DNA of 64,000 nt, taken from assembly GCF_014207135.1 (NCBI RefSeq), contig NZ_JACHCC010000006.1, forward strand, positions 103,124 through 167,123. The letters run 5' to 3'. Under the pieces are notes generated by a model. That model was not told where the DNA came from, did no database searches, and saw nothing but the letters and a program-made list of their open reading frames with translations. How positions within the stretch are numbered: position 1 is the stretch's first letter; each line of letters starts with the position of its first letter. Made by a program: the position numbers and the translations under genes. The DNA comes from Pedobacter cryoconitis. GTDB taxonomy: Bacteria > Bacteroidota > Bacteroidia > Sphingobacteriales > Sphingobacteriaceae. This document shows positions 35,445 through 43,986 of this stretch, one piece after another.

Positions 35445-35569
35445 TAATAGGGCAGGTTTAGAAATTGCGAAAGTACATTAATGCTAAAATAATACGGCAT
35501 CTAATTCCATGATATTTAGACCGGAACCTTTGTTTCTAAAACTTAATTACATTTTTTTTACACATTTTG

Positions 35570-35601
35570 TTGCTGATAAGTCGTTCCTGGTATTACTTTT
35601 G
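35570..35601 (+). promoter_or_regulatory. Promoter upstream of the small secreted protein and SulP genes
   Basis: TTG (35570-35572) and TACTTTTG (35594-35601) are spaced by 21 nt. A start near 35607 would give a leader of about 23 nt before ATG 35630. Confidence 0.55.
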
Positions 35602-35629
35602 GTGAAAGTAAAGCTGATCACCAAAGAAA

Positions 35630-35971
35630 ATGCTCCTTAATAAATATCGTGTACATATAGTCCTTGCTTTCTTAAGCATTTTCGTTGTGAAGATGTTTAT
35701 TTCTGCTGCGCCTGTATTTGTCGGTGATATGGATAAGAATACGATCAAAACGGTTATTCTTCAGTTGGAGCAGGAGCATAGCTCAGATTGTGATTCAGGG
35801 AAATCTGTCCTTAAATTTATTGATTACAAACCTATTGACTTTCATAATACCTATACTTATGTTCCGCTGTTAGTGGATTTTGGTATCAGGAACTGTTATA
35901 TTGATCATTTTAAACGGTATGTAAATCCCTACCATCCCTCTGTTCCCACGCCGCCGCCTAACTTTAGCTAA
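35630..35971 (+). CDS. Small membrane-anchored or secreted protein of unknown function
   Basis: A 113-residue protein not recognised. The N-terminus (YRVHIVLAFLSIFVVKMFIS) is a signal peptide or anchor. The rest has two Cys (in SSDCDSG and RNCYID) that could form a disulfide, and a Pro-rich end (YHPSVPTPPPNFS). It lies 73 bp upstream of the SulP transporter gene, after a good promoter, so it may be cotranscribed with the transporter and carbonic anhydrase. Whether it has a role with them is unknown. Confidence 0.65.
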   Translation: MLLNKYRVHIVLAFLSIFVVKMFISAAPVFVGDMDKNTIKTVILQLEQEHSSDCDSGKSVLKFIDYKPIDFHNTYTYVPLLVDFGIRNCYIDHFKRYVNPYHPSVPTPPPNFS

Positions 35972-36044
35972 TTTTATAGATTATAGGTTAAGTCATTGAT
36001 TTAACCACGTTTAAATTTTATAAAGAATAATTAGCAGGAATGTT

Positions 36045-37640
36045 ATGCAGAATGGAAACTCAATCCCCTCAAGGGCTGGATTGAAGAAATATATCTTAAA
36101 AAAGAATTTAAAACGCGATTTACCTTCCAGTATTGTCGTGTTTTTGGTAGCCCTGCCTTTGTGTCTGGGTATTGCCCTGGCTTCAGGTGCCCCTTTGTTT
36201 GCTGGTTTGGTTACCGGTATTATAGGCGGAATAGTAGTGGCTAGTTTCAGTGGCTCGCAATTGAGTGTCAGTGGCCCTGCAGCAGGTTTAACTGTTATTG
36301 TGTTAGGTGCTATTGCACAGCTGGGCAGTTATCAGGTGTTTTTACTGGCTGTGATGCTTGCAGGCGTAATGCAGATTTTACTCGGCCTGATTAAAGCCGG
36401 GACTATAGGCAATTATTTTCCTTCAAGCGTAATTGAAGGAATGCTCGCTGCTATCGGACTAATCCTGATTTTGAAACAACTGCCGCATGCATTAGGTGTT
36501 GACAAAGATTTTCTGGATGAAAGTTTAAGTGGAGGCCATATGTATTCGGTTGTCTTTGACGCTTTGAAATTACTCAATCCCGCGGCTATCATTATTACTG
36601 TACTTTCTATTGCTATCCTGCTGATCTGGCCTAAATTCAAAAAACTGAGTGTTGTACCAGCTCCTTTGCTGGTTGTTGCACTGGGTATTGGAATGACGCT
36701 TGTTTTCCAGCAAACTGGTTTAGCTTTAAAAGCAGAGCAGATGGTAAAGATCCCGGTAGTTAGTGGCTGGGCGGAATTTAAAGGTTTATTCAATATGCCT
36801 GACTTTTCGGCCATCGGGAATAAAGATGTATGGGTCGTTGCATTGACTATTGCGGTTGTGGCAAGTCTGGAAACTTTGTTAAGTCTTGAAGCTGTGGATA
36901 AGATTGATCCTGTTAAACGGGTTTCTCCAACCAACAGAGAGCTGATGGCACAGGGGATTGGAAATATGACAAGCGGTTTGCTTGGCGGCTTACCAATGAC
37001 TTCTGTAATTGTACGAAGTTCTGCGAATGTGAATGCAGGAGGAAGAACAAAAGTTTCAGCTATCTTACATGGCTGCTGGCTGTTGTTATCTCTCCTTTTT
37101 ATTCCGGGACTGATTAATATGATTCCGCTGGCTTGTTTAGCAGCGATCCTGTTGGTAACAGGTTATAAACTGACAAGGATCAGTTTATTTAAACACATGT
37201 ACCATAAGGGCTGGGATCAGTTTGTTCCGTTCTTTATTACAGTAGTGGCTGTTCTACTGACTGACCTGCTTAAAGGGGTAGCAGTTGGTATGTTGTTATC
37301 GGTATTCTATTTACTGAGGACCAATATGCGGAATCCATTTTTTTACAAAATTCAGGAAGAGGGAAATAAGAAGAATCTGAGAATTAAATTGGCTGAAGAA
37401 GTTTCCTTTTTAAACAAAGCAGCCATTCAGGTTGTATTAAATAAGATTCCTCAGGAAACAAACGTTATTATTGACGGAAGTAATTCCAGATACATTCATC
37501 CGGATGTGCTGGAGACAATTTTTAATTACAAGCATAATGCTTATACAAAGGGGATTGTAGTTACCTTAGTGGCTATAAAGGAGCATTATATAGTACCCCG
37601 TATTACTGACAAAATTATTGAAGATATTCATAAAATATAA
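36045..37640 (+). CDS. SulP family anion transporter (bicarbonate candidate)
   Basis: A 531-residue inner-membrane transporter. The SLC26/SulP core has about ten or more helices beginning LPSSIVVFLVALPLCLGIAL (about 25-44), with ASGAPLFAGLVTGIIGGIVV, the SGPAAGLTVIV segment and SLETLLSLEAVDKIDP. A weak STAS-like domain forms the C-terminus (about 455-531), with the segment VIIDGSNSRYIHPDV. The carbonic anhydrase gene starts 5 bp after the stop, which makes bicarbonate the likely substrate, as known for such pairs, although SulP proteins also carry sulfate and other anions. An AGGA ribosome binding site stands 5 bp before the start. Confidence 0.88.
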   Translation: MQNGNSIPSRAGLKKYILKKNLKRDLPSSIVVFLVALPLCLGIALASGAPLFAGLVTGIIGGIVVASFSGSQLSVSGPAAGLTVIVLGAIAQLGSYQVFLLAVMLAGVMQILLGLIKAGTIGNYFPSSVIEGMLAAIGLILILKQLPHALGVDKDFLDESLSGGHMYSVVFDALKLLNPAAIIITVLSIAILLIWPKFKKLSVVPAPLLVVALGIGMTLVFQQTGLALKAEQMVKIPVVSGWAEFKGLFNMPDFSAIGNKDVWVVALTIAVVASLETLLSLEAVDKIDPVKRVSPTNRELMAQGIGNMTSGLLGGLPMTSVIVRSSANVNAGGRTKVSAILHGCWLLLSLLFIPGLINMIPLACLAAILLVTGYKLTRISLFKHMYHKGWDQFVPFFITVVAVLLTDLLKGVAVGMLLSVFYLLRTNMRNPFFYKIQEEGNKKNLRIKLAEEVSFLNKAAIQVVLNKIPQETNVIIDGSNSRYIHPDVLETIFNYKHNAYTKGIVVTLVAIKEHYIVPRITDKIIEDIHKI

Positions 37641-37645
37641 ATATT

Positions 37646-38341
37646 ATGTGTGCAAAATCAGAACAACATTCTCACGAAATAACTTACGAAGGCTTATTAC
37701 AAGGTAATAAGGACTGGGTAGCAACAACTTTAGCTGAGGACCCTACATTTTTTGACCGTCTATCAGCAGGCCAGAAGCCACCTATTCTATGGATAGGCTG
37801 TTCGGACAGCAGGGTACCGGCGAACCAGATTACCAATACCAACCCTGGTGACATCTTTGTTCACCGTAACATTGCCAATGTAGTTGTACATACAGACATG
37901 AATATGTTAAGTGTACTGGATTACGCGGTAAACGTACTGGAAGTTGAACATGTTATTGTTTGCGGACACTATGGTTGCGGAGGCGTGGAAGCCGCTTTAG
38001 GTAATAAACAATACGGAATTATTGATAACTGGCTGAGAAATATAAAAGATACTTACCGTTTGCATTATCATGAACTGGACAGGATCACAGATGATAAAAA
38101 ACGTGCAGCCAGACTTGTTGAACTGAATGTGATAGAAGGGGTCTTTAACCTGACTAAAACTTCTATTGTTCAGAACAGATGGCAGAATGGTAAAAAACTG
38201 GGTATTCATGGCTGGGTATATAGTCTGGAAACCGGATTAATCAAAGATCTGGGCGTGACTACAGAATCCAATGATCATATCTCATCAGTATTTAAGATAG
38301 CTGATCCTAGCAAAGTGATAGCTAGTGAGTCTAAAAAATAA
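37646..38341 (+). CDS. can: Beta-carbonic anhydrase
   Basis: A 231-residue cytosolic zinc enzyme converting CO2 and water to bicarbonate and a proton. The zinc ligands are Cys52 in GCSDSR (with the Asp54-Arg56 pair), His108 and Cys111 in GHYGCGG. The rest follows the bacterial beta class, with RNIANVV and the TKTSIVQNRW helix. The gene lies 5 bp after the SulP gene, implying coupled translation and joint work in bicarbonate uptake or CO2/bicarbonate balance. It ends at a strong terminator shared with the convergent pruA gene. Confidence 0.95.
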   Translation: MCAKSEQHSHEITYEGLLQGNKDWVATTLAEDPTFFDRLSAGQKPPILWIGCSDSRVPANQITNTNPGDIFVHRNIANVVVHTDMNMLSVLDYAVNVLEVEHVIVCGHYGCGGVEAALGNKQYGIIDNWLRNIKDTYRLHYHELDRITDDKKRAARLVELNVIEGVFNLTKTSIVQNRWQNGKKLGIHGWVYSLETGLIKDLGVTTESNDHISSVFKIADPSKVIASESKK

Positions 38342-38343
38342 TA

Positions 38344-38383
38344 ATCATAAAAAAAGCCGGTTAACACCGGCTTTTTTTATGAT
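38344..38383. terminator. Bidirectional terminator between carbonic anhydrase and pruA
   Basis: 38344-38360 and 38367-38383 are exact reverse complements around TTAACA with seven A and seven T. It serves both convergent genes. Confidence 0.92.
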
Positions 38384-38387
38384 TTGA

Positions 38388-40016
38388 TTATCCCATAAAT
38401 GGGTAACGGTAATCCTTAGGCGGATCAAATGTTTCTTTAATAGTGCGCGGGGAAGCCCAGCGTAATAAATTAATCATTGAACCTGCTTTGTCGTTTGTAC
38501 CTGAACCTCTGGCGCCGCCAAAAGGCTGCTGACCAACAACAGCACCTGTACATTTATCATTGATATAGAAGTTACCTGCTGCATTACGTAAAGCATAAGA
38601 AGCTTTATCGATAGCATAGCGGTCCTGAGCGATCACCGCACCTGTAAGTGCATAAGGTGAAGTCGTATCTATAATTTCTAAAACCTGATCAAAATCGGCA
38701 TCATCATATACATATACACTTAAAACCGGTCCGAATAATTCTTCGCACATGGTCGTGTATTTTGGATCTTCAACGACTAAAACTGTTGGCTCTATGAAGT
38801 ATCCTTTAGATTTATCATAGTTTCCACCAGCAATAATTTCTACGCCTTTATCGGCTTTTGCCTGGTCAATATATTTAGCCAGTTTAGTGAAAGAACGATC
38901 GTCGATTACTGCGTTGATAAAGTTTCCAAAATCTTCTGTTCCACCCATTTTGAAGGTAGCCAGGTCACGAAGCATCAGTTCTTTAATTTTTGGCCATAAA
39001 CTTTTAGCAATGTAAGTTCTTGAAGCAGCGGAACATTTTTGTCCCTGGTATTCAAAAGCACCACGTAAGATCGCTGTGCTTGAAACTTCTGCATCTGCAG
39101 AACTGTGAACCAGGATGAAATCTTTTCCACCGGTTTCTCCGACAATGCGTGGGTAGGTTTTGTATTTATGAATGTTTGTACCAATAGTTTTCCAGATGTT
39201 CTGGAATACTGCAGTAGAACCAGTAAAGTGAATACCTGCGAAATCAGGGCTGTTGAAGATAACTTCTCCTGCTTCAGGACCATCTACATAAACAAGGTTG
39301 ATTACACCATCAGGTAAACCAGCTTCTCTGAAAATCTCCATCAGTAAATTAGCTGCATAAACTTGTGTGTCTGCCGGTTTCCAAACGACAACGTTACCCA
39401 TCAGGGCAGCTGAAGTTGGCAGGTTGGCTGCGATAGCCGTAAAGTTGAAAGGCGTCAGTGCGAATACGAAACCTTCTAAAGGACGTTGTTCAACTCTGTT
39501 CCATACTCCTTTTGGTGAAACAGGAGGTTGTTGTTTGTAAATATCAGCCATATAACTTACGTTGAAACGTAAGAAATCTATCAGCTCACAAGCTGCATCT
39601 ATCTCTGCCTGGTAAGCATTTTTTGACTGACCAAGCATGGTAGCAGCATTTAATTTATAGCGGTACGGGCCTGAAATTAATTCAGCTATCTTTAAAAAGA
39701 TTGCGGCACGTTGCTCCCATGGCAGGTTTTCCCATTGTGGTTTAGCAGCTAATGCTGCATCAATTGCCTGTTGTACATGAGTTTTGTCGCCTATGCTGTA
39801 TTGTGCTAAAACGTGTTGGTGATCGTGCGGTGGAGTAACCTTTCCCTTTTTATCAGTATGGACAGCTTTGCCACCGATATACATTGGAATGTCACCTTTT
39901 TTTGAACGTGCTTCAGCTAAAGCAGCTTTCAATAATTCACGTTCTTTACTTCCTGGCGCGTAACCTAAAATAGGCTCGTTCTCAGGTGTTGGTACGTTAA
40001 AAAATCCTTTGAGCAT
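38388..40016 (-). CDS. pruA: L-glutamate gamma-semialdehyde dehydrogenase
   Basis: A 542-residue enzyme oxidising glutamate semialdehyde (pyrroline-5-carboxylate) to glutamate, the second step of proline use. The NAD-binding TPFNFTAIAANLPTSAALMG, the catalytic Cys328 in YQGQKCSAASR and the FTGSTAVF and GETGGKDFILVH segments are conserved. No proline dehydrogenase domain is fused or adjacent. The frame is open to 40040, but a TATCTTTG promoter box lies over that start, and ATG 40016 gives the family N-terminus MLKGFFNVPTPENEPI. Confidence 0.95.
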   Translation of the reverse strand: MLKGFFNVPTPENEPILGYAPGSKERELLKAALAEARSKKGDIPMYIGGKAVHTDKKGKVTPPHDHQHVLAQYSIGDKTHVQQAIDAALAAKPQWENLPWEQRAAIFLKIAELISGPYRYKLNAATMLGQSKNAYQAEIDAACELIDFLRFNVSYMADIYKQQPPVSPKGVWNRVEQRPLEGFVFALTPFNFTAIAANLPTSAALMGNVVVWKPADTQVYAANLLMEIFREAGLPDGVINLVYVDGPEAGEVIFNSPDFAGIHFTGSTAVFQNIWKTIGTNIHKYKTYPRIVGETGGKDFILVHSSADAEVSSTAILRGAFEYQGQKCSAASRTYIAKSLWPKIKELMLRDLATFKMGGTEDFGNFINAVIDDRSFTKLAKYIDQAKADKGVEIIAGGNYDKSKGYFIEPTVLVVEDPKYTTMCEELFGPVLSVYVYDDADFDQVLEIIDTTSPYALTGAVIAQDRYAIDKASYALRNAAGNFYINDKCTGAVVGQQPFGGARGSGTNDKAGSMINLLRWASPRTIKETFDPPKDYRYPFMG

Positions 40017-40037
40017 GATATAATATTGTTGTTTGTA

Positions 40038-40065
40038 CAAAGATAGTTTTTTATTTTATTGCCAA
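40038..40065 (-). promoter_or_regulatory. Promoter of pruA
   Basis: On the minus strand TTGG (revcomp near 40062-40065) and TATCTTTG (revcomp of 40038-40045) are spaced by about 17 nt. The start would fall near 40032, about 16 nt before ATG 40016. Confidence 0.55.
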
Positions 40066-40092
40066 TCAATCCATTCTATTATATGATATTCT

Positions 40093-40100
40093 TATTTTTG
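40093..40100 (+). promoter_or_regulatory. Candidate -7 box for the lpxK operon
   Basis: TATTTTTG matches TAnnTTTG. The start site would be about 5 nt before ATG 40111, so the mRNA would be almost leaderless. No good -33 element was found. Confidence 0.45.
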
Positions 40101-40110
40101 AATCCTTAGT

Positions 40111-41169
40111 ATGATAAAATATATCCGATTACTGTTACTGCCCTTTTCTGTTGTCTATGGTATAGTGGTTATTCTGCGGAATAAGTGCTATGACCTGGGG
40201 CTTTTCAAATCTACGCGGTTTGATCTCCCGGTTATCTGTGTGGGCAATCTGGTGGTTGGCGGTTCGGGAAAGAGCCCGGTGACGGAGTATCTGGTGCATC
40301 TGCTGGCCGGCTATAAAATTGCGATTTTAAGCAGGGGATATGGCAGGGAGACTAAAGGGTTTTTATATGCGGATGAAACTGCAACTGCCAGGTCTATAGG
40401 AGATGAACCTTTACAGTTTTATCATAAATTTCCGCAGATAACAGTTGCTGTCTGTGAAGATCGTGTAAAAGGAATTAATCGGTTAAAACAAGATCATGAT
40501 CTGATTTTACTGGATGATGCCTATCAGCACAGAAGATTGAATCCCGGGTTTAGTATTTTATTATTCGAATTCCAGAAATTAGTAAAGCCACAGTTCCTGT
40601 TGCCCGCAGGAAATATGAGAGAACCTTTTGGAGGATATCAAAGAGCTGACGTTTTATTAGTCACGAAATCTCCTGAGGGGATCAGTATGACACAAAGAAA
40701 TGAGTGCAGCAGGAAGTTTGGAAAAGACGCCGGAGATAAACTATTCTTTTCTGGTATCCAGTACCGGAATCTTACCGGTCTTTTTACCGGGGAGCAGCTG
40801 AACGCTGAAGTCCTTGATTATAAAAAGATATTTTTGCTGACAGGAATTGCTAACCCCAAACCATTGCTGGATTACCTGGGGCAATTTTCTGCTTCTATTA
40901 TACATCATGATTATCCTGATCATCATTCATTCAGTTCGGGAAATTTGAGTAAATTGGTAGAGGCATTCAGGCAGGATCCTGCAAAAGAAAAGATTATTAT
41001 CACAACAGAAAAGGATGCGCAGCGTTTATTTGATGTTACAATCAAAGAATTACTGTTAGATTTGCCTGTATTTTACCTGCCGATTAACATCGTTATTGAG
41101 GCAGACCACAAAGATAAATTTGATCAAAAGATATTAAAATATGTTTCAGACACTACACGAAACCGTTGA
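40111..41169 (+). CDS. lpxK: Tetraacyldisaccharide 4'-kinase
   Basis: A 352-residue membrane-associated kinase that phosphorylates lipid A disaccharide at position 4', a late step of lipid A synthesis. The hydrophobic N-terminus (IKYIRLLLLPFSVVYGIVVI) anchors it to the inner membrane. The phosphate loop is VGNLVVGGSGKSPVTEYL (Gly50-Pro56 core), followed by AILSRGYGR, EPLQFYHKFP and DDAYQHRRL. The sequence confirms an LPS-making Gram-negative cell. Its 3' end overlaps the purine nucleoside phosphorylase gene by 29 bp in a different frame. Confidence 0.95.
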   Translation: MIKYIRLLLLPFSVVYGIVVILRNKCYDLGLFKSTRFDLPVICVGNLVVGGSGKSPVTEYLVHLLAGYKIAILSRGYGRETKGFLYADETATARSIGDEPLQFYHKFPQITVAVCEDRVKGINRLKQDHDLILLDDAYQHRRLNPGFSILLFEFQKLVKPQFLLPAGNMREPFGGYQRADVLLVTKSPEGISMTQRNECSRKFGKDAGDKLFFSGIQYRNLTGLFTGEQLNAEVLDYKKIFLLTGIANPKPLLDYLGQFSASIIHHDYPDHHSFSSGNLSKLVEAFRQDPAKEKIIITTEKDAQRLFDVTIKELLLDLPVFYLPINIVIEADHKDKFDQKILKYVSDTTRNR

Positions 41170-41956
41170 GTATATAAAGTTAAAAACTAATGATTTCCAG
41201 CCGGAAATCGGGATTGTTCTGGGAACCGGACTGGGTGGTTTGGTGAATGAGATTGAAGTTGAATTCAGTCTGATGTATTCCAATATTCCCAATTTTCCTA
41301 TTTCAACCCTTGAATTCCATTCTGGAAAGTTAATCTTCGGTGTACTGAATGGTAAAAAAGTGGTGGCTATGCAAGGCAGACTGCATTATTATGAAGGTTA
41401 TTCCATGCAGCAGATCACCTTTCCTATAAGAGTGATGAAAGCACTTGGAATTAGGAACCTGTTTATCTCTAATGCAGCAGGTTCTTTAAATCCTGCATTT
41501 AAGAAAGGCGACCTGATGATTATTAATGATCATATCAATCTGCAGCCGGAAAGTCCTTTACGCGGAAGAAATGATGCGGATATGGGACCAAGATTTCCGG
41601 ATATGAGCCAGCCTTATCAGAAAGACCTGATTAAACATGCACTGGCGATAGCTGAAGAAGAAAAGATCACTTGTCACCAGGGAGTTTATGTGTCTGTGAC
41701 AGGACCAAACCTGGAAACCAAAGCGGAATATAATTATTTGCGTATTATCGGTGGAGATGCAGTAGGAATGAGTACTGTTCCCGAGGTTATCGTTGCCAAC
41801 CATATGAGTATTCCTGTTTTTGCTGTTTCGGTATTAACCGATGAAGGATTTACAGATGTGCTGGTTCCGGTCAGCCTGGAAGAAATACTGGCTACAGCGA
41901 GATTGGCTGAGCCCAAGATGACAAAAATATTAAGCCAGCTAATTCTTTCTTTATAA
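41141..41956 (+). CDS. Purine nucleoside phosphorylase, trimeric type
   Basis: A 271-residue cytosolic enzyme that splits purine nucleosides with phosphate to a base and ribose 1-phosphate. The family motifs GIVLGTGLGGLVNEI (phosphate site), RLHYYEGYSMQQITFPIRVM, SNAAGSLNPAFKKGDLMII and GPNLETKAEYNYLRIIGGDA are present. The base-recognition position that is Asn in classical 6-oxopurine enzymes seems to be Asp here (VSVLTDEGF), so base specificity should be left open. It overlaps lpxK at its start by 29 bp and the porin gene at its end by one base. Confidence 0.9.
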   Translation: MFQTLHETVEYIKLKTNDFQPEIGIVLGTGLGGLVNEIEVEFSLMYSNIPNFPISTLEFHSGKLIFGVLNGKKVVAMQGRLHYYEGYSMQQITFPIRVMKALGIRNLFISNAAGSLNPAFKKGDLMIINDHINLQPESPLRGRNDADMGPRFPDMSQPYQKDLIKHALAIAEEEKITCHQGVYVSVTGPNLETKAEYNYLRIIGGDAVGMSTVPEVIVANHMSIPVFAVSVLTDEGFTDVLVPVSLEEILATARLAEPKMTKILSQLILSL

Positions 41957-43971
41957 TGTATAAAACCATTGTTTTATTTCTTTTGAGCTGCGTCTTGTTT
42001 GGGGCACAGCAGGCTATTGCCCAGGATCTTAAAACTTCAGTGAACCAGAATAAAGAGTTGGATTCCTTAAGAAATAAACTGGAAAACAGTAAGGACTCTG
42101 TTATTTTTACCTCCAGATTTGTCCGTTATACCACACTTAAATTAACGAAAGACAGTATTCAGACTTTAGCACTGGATACCAGTTTAAGAGGGATGCAGAA
42201 TTTCAGTCCGATTGCACAGCCAAGGAGACCAACGATCAATACGGGTAATATCGGCCTTGCTGCAAAAGATCTCTTATTTGTGCCTTCAAAAACGATAGGT
42301 TTTGATCCTGGTTTCCATTCCCTTGACTGGTATGCGATGGGGCCAGATGATATCAAATATTATCAGGCAAGGACACCATACAGTAACCTCTATTACGCAG
42401 GACAATATAGCGGGGATGCAGAACAGCTTTTCCGGGTGCTGCATTCTCAGAACATTAAGAAAAATTTCAATGTAGGTGCCAGTTATAACCGGATAGGGGC
42501 TAACGGACTTTACCAGCGTCAGAGAGGGGATGTGCTGAACGGTACATTCTGGAGCTGGTACACTTCACCAAATAAACGTTATACCTTATTTGCCAATGCT
42601 ATTTTTAATACGCTGAAGGCTTATGAAAACGGATCTATTACAAACACGGATATCTTTGGAAATAATAATCTCTCTATAGACAGGATGTCTCAGACAGTAC
42701 GTTTAAGTACAGCCAGGCAGATCTACAGAAAGAATACATTTTTCTTAAAGCAGATGTACTTTGTCGGTCGTATTGATACGCTGGATCAGGAGATCACCAA
42801 AAAGGTTTTGCCGACGAATAAAATCACCTATACCATTAGATACGATAAGGATTCCTATGCTTTTCAGAAAAATGAATCTGATGACCATACTGTTTTACCT
42901 GCCGGACTGAATGATCTTTCCTATACCAATGACAGTACCTCAGTACAACATATTCAGAATGAATTTATTTATAGTTTCTTTCTTCGTGGAAAGTCTAAAT
43001 CTGTGATTAAGAATGAATTGAAGATTGATGCCGGGATACGCCACGATTTCTATAATTATACGCAGCTGGTAGGGGTTCCACCTCCTCAGCAATACTATTC
43101 CAAGTACACAAAATCATTTCAGAATGTGACGCTGCTGGGTTCTGCGGGTTACAGATTCAGTGACCGTATAGATCTGAATTTTGATGTCCAGCAGATATTC
43201 CAGGGCAGACAGGCAGGTGATTTCCTGTATGAGGCTAAAAGTAATGTGATGGTCAGTAAAAACCTGGGAAGGATAGTTCTGGGAGGATATATTCAGAATA
43301 AATCGCCGGAGGAAATTTATGACACTCATTACGGGAACCATTTTCAATGGAAAGACAACAATTTTAAAAGAACAAAAACAGTCAATCTGTCTTTTAAGTA
43401 CATCAATGAGAAACTTGGACTGGAAGCTGGTGCAGAGTACTTCCTGATCACAGACTATTTGTATTTCCTGCAGGCAAATCCGTCCGTAGATTCCCTGACG
43501 ATTGCACCGGTACAGAATACAGGAAATATCAGTCTGTTAAAGCTGACTGTTGGGAAAAAACTGACTTATGGCAGATTTAACCTCGATAGTTATATCGTCT
43601 ATCAGAAAAACAGCAAACCGGATATCATGCTGACGCCCGAATTCTATACTTTCAACAGCTTGTATCTGAAACAGACTTTCTTTAAAGTTTTAAAAGCTGA
43701 ATATGGTTTTGACGTGAGGTATAATACAAAATATACAAACTATTCTTATTCGCCTGCTGTAAGCCAGTTTTATGTCGGCAAGATGGATAAGTTCGATTCT
43801 TACCCTATCGTAGATTTCTGGATTAGGGCAAGTTTGAGAAAAGCCAATATCTTTCTTAAATATGAATATGCCAACCAGGGATTACAATCCAAAGGTTATT
43901 ATACCGTAAACAGGTATCCTATGCCTGACAGGTTATTCAAAGTAGGGTTGAGCTGGAGTTTCTATGATTAA
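41956..43971 (+). CDS. Putative beta-barrel porin, Porin_10 type
   Basis: A 671-residue outer-membrane protein with a signal peptide (YKTIVLFLLSCVLFGAQQAI). After a periplasmic N-terminal stretch (about 25-130) comes a large beta-barrel with alternating strands (YNRIGANGLYQRQRGDVL, LFANAIFNTLKAYENGS and others), ending WSFYD. The layout and size match the Bacteroidetes Porin_10 family, whose substrate is unknown. It is translationally coupled to the phosphorylase gene (one-base overlap), an unexpected neighbour for a barrel protein; shared transcription need not mean shared function. Confidence 0.75.
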   Translation: MYKTIVLFLLSCVLFGAQQAIAQDLKTSVNQNKELDSLRNKLENSKDSVIFTSRFVRYTTLKLTKDSIQTLALDTSLRGMQNFSPIAQPRRPTINTGNIGLAAKDLLFVPSKTIGFDPGFHSLDWYAMGPDDIKYYQARTPYSNLYYAGQYSGDAEQLFRVLHSQNIKKNFNVGASYNRIGANGLYQRQRGDVLNGTFWSWYTSPNKRYTLFANAIFNTLKAYENGSITNTDIFGNNNLSIDRMSQTVRLSTARQIYRKNTFFLKQMYFVGRIDTLDQEITKKVLPTNKITYTIRYDKDSYAFQKNESDDHTVLPAGLNDLSYTNDSTSVQHIQNEFIYSFFLRGKSKSVIKNELKIDAGIRHDFYNYTQLVGVPPPQQYYSKYTKSFQNVTLLGSAGYRFSDRIDLNFDVQQIFQGRQAGDFLYEAKSNVMVSKNLGRIVLGGYIQNKSPEEIYDTHYGNHFQWKDNNFKRTKTVNLSFKYINEKLGLEAGAEYFLITDYLYFLQANPSVDSLTIAPVQNTGNISLLKLTVGKKLTYGRFNLDSYIVYQKNSKPDIMLTPEFYTFNSLYLKQTFFKVLKAEYGFDVRYNTKYTNYSYSPAVSQFYVGKMDKFDSYPIVDFWIRASLRKANIFLKYEYANQGLQSKGYYTVNRYPMPDRLFKVGLSWSFYD

Positions 43972-43986
43972 GAGCCAGTTTAAACA

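Noticed and set aside
36413..36934. 173-residue minus-strand open frame inside the SulP gene
   Set aside because: Antisense shadow of a conserved transporter gene; composition is low in charged core residues and no motif is visible.
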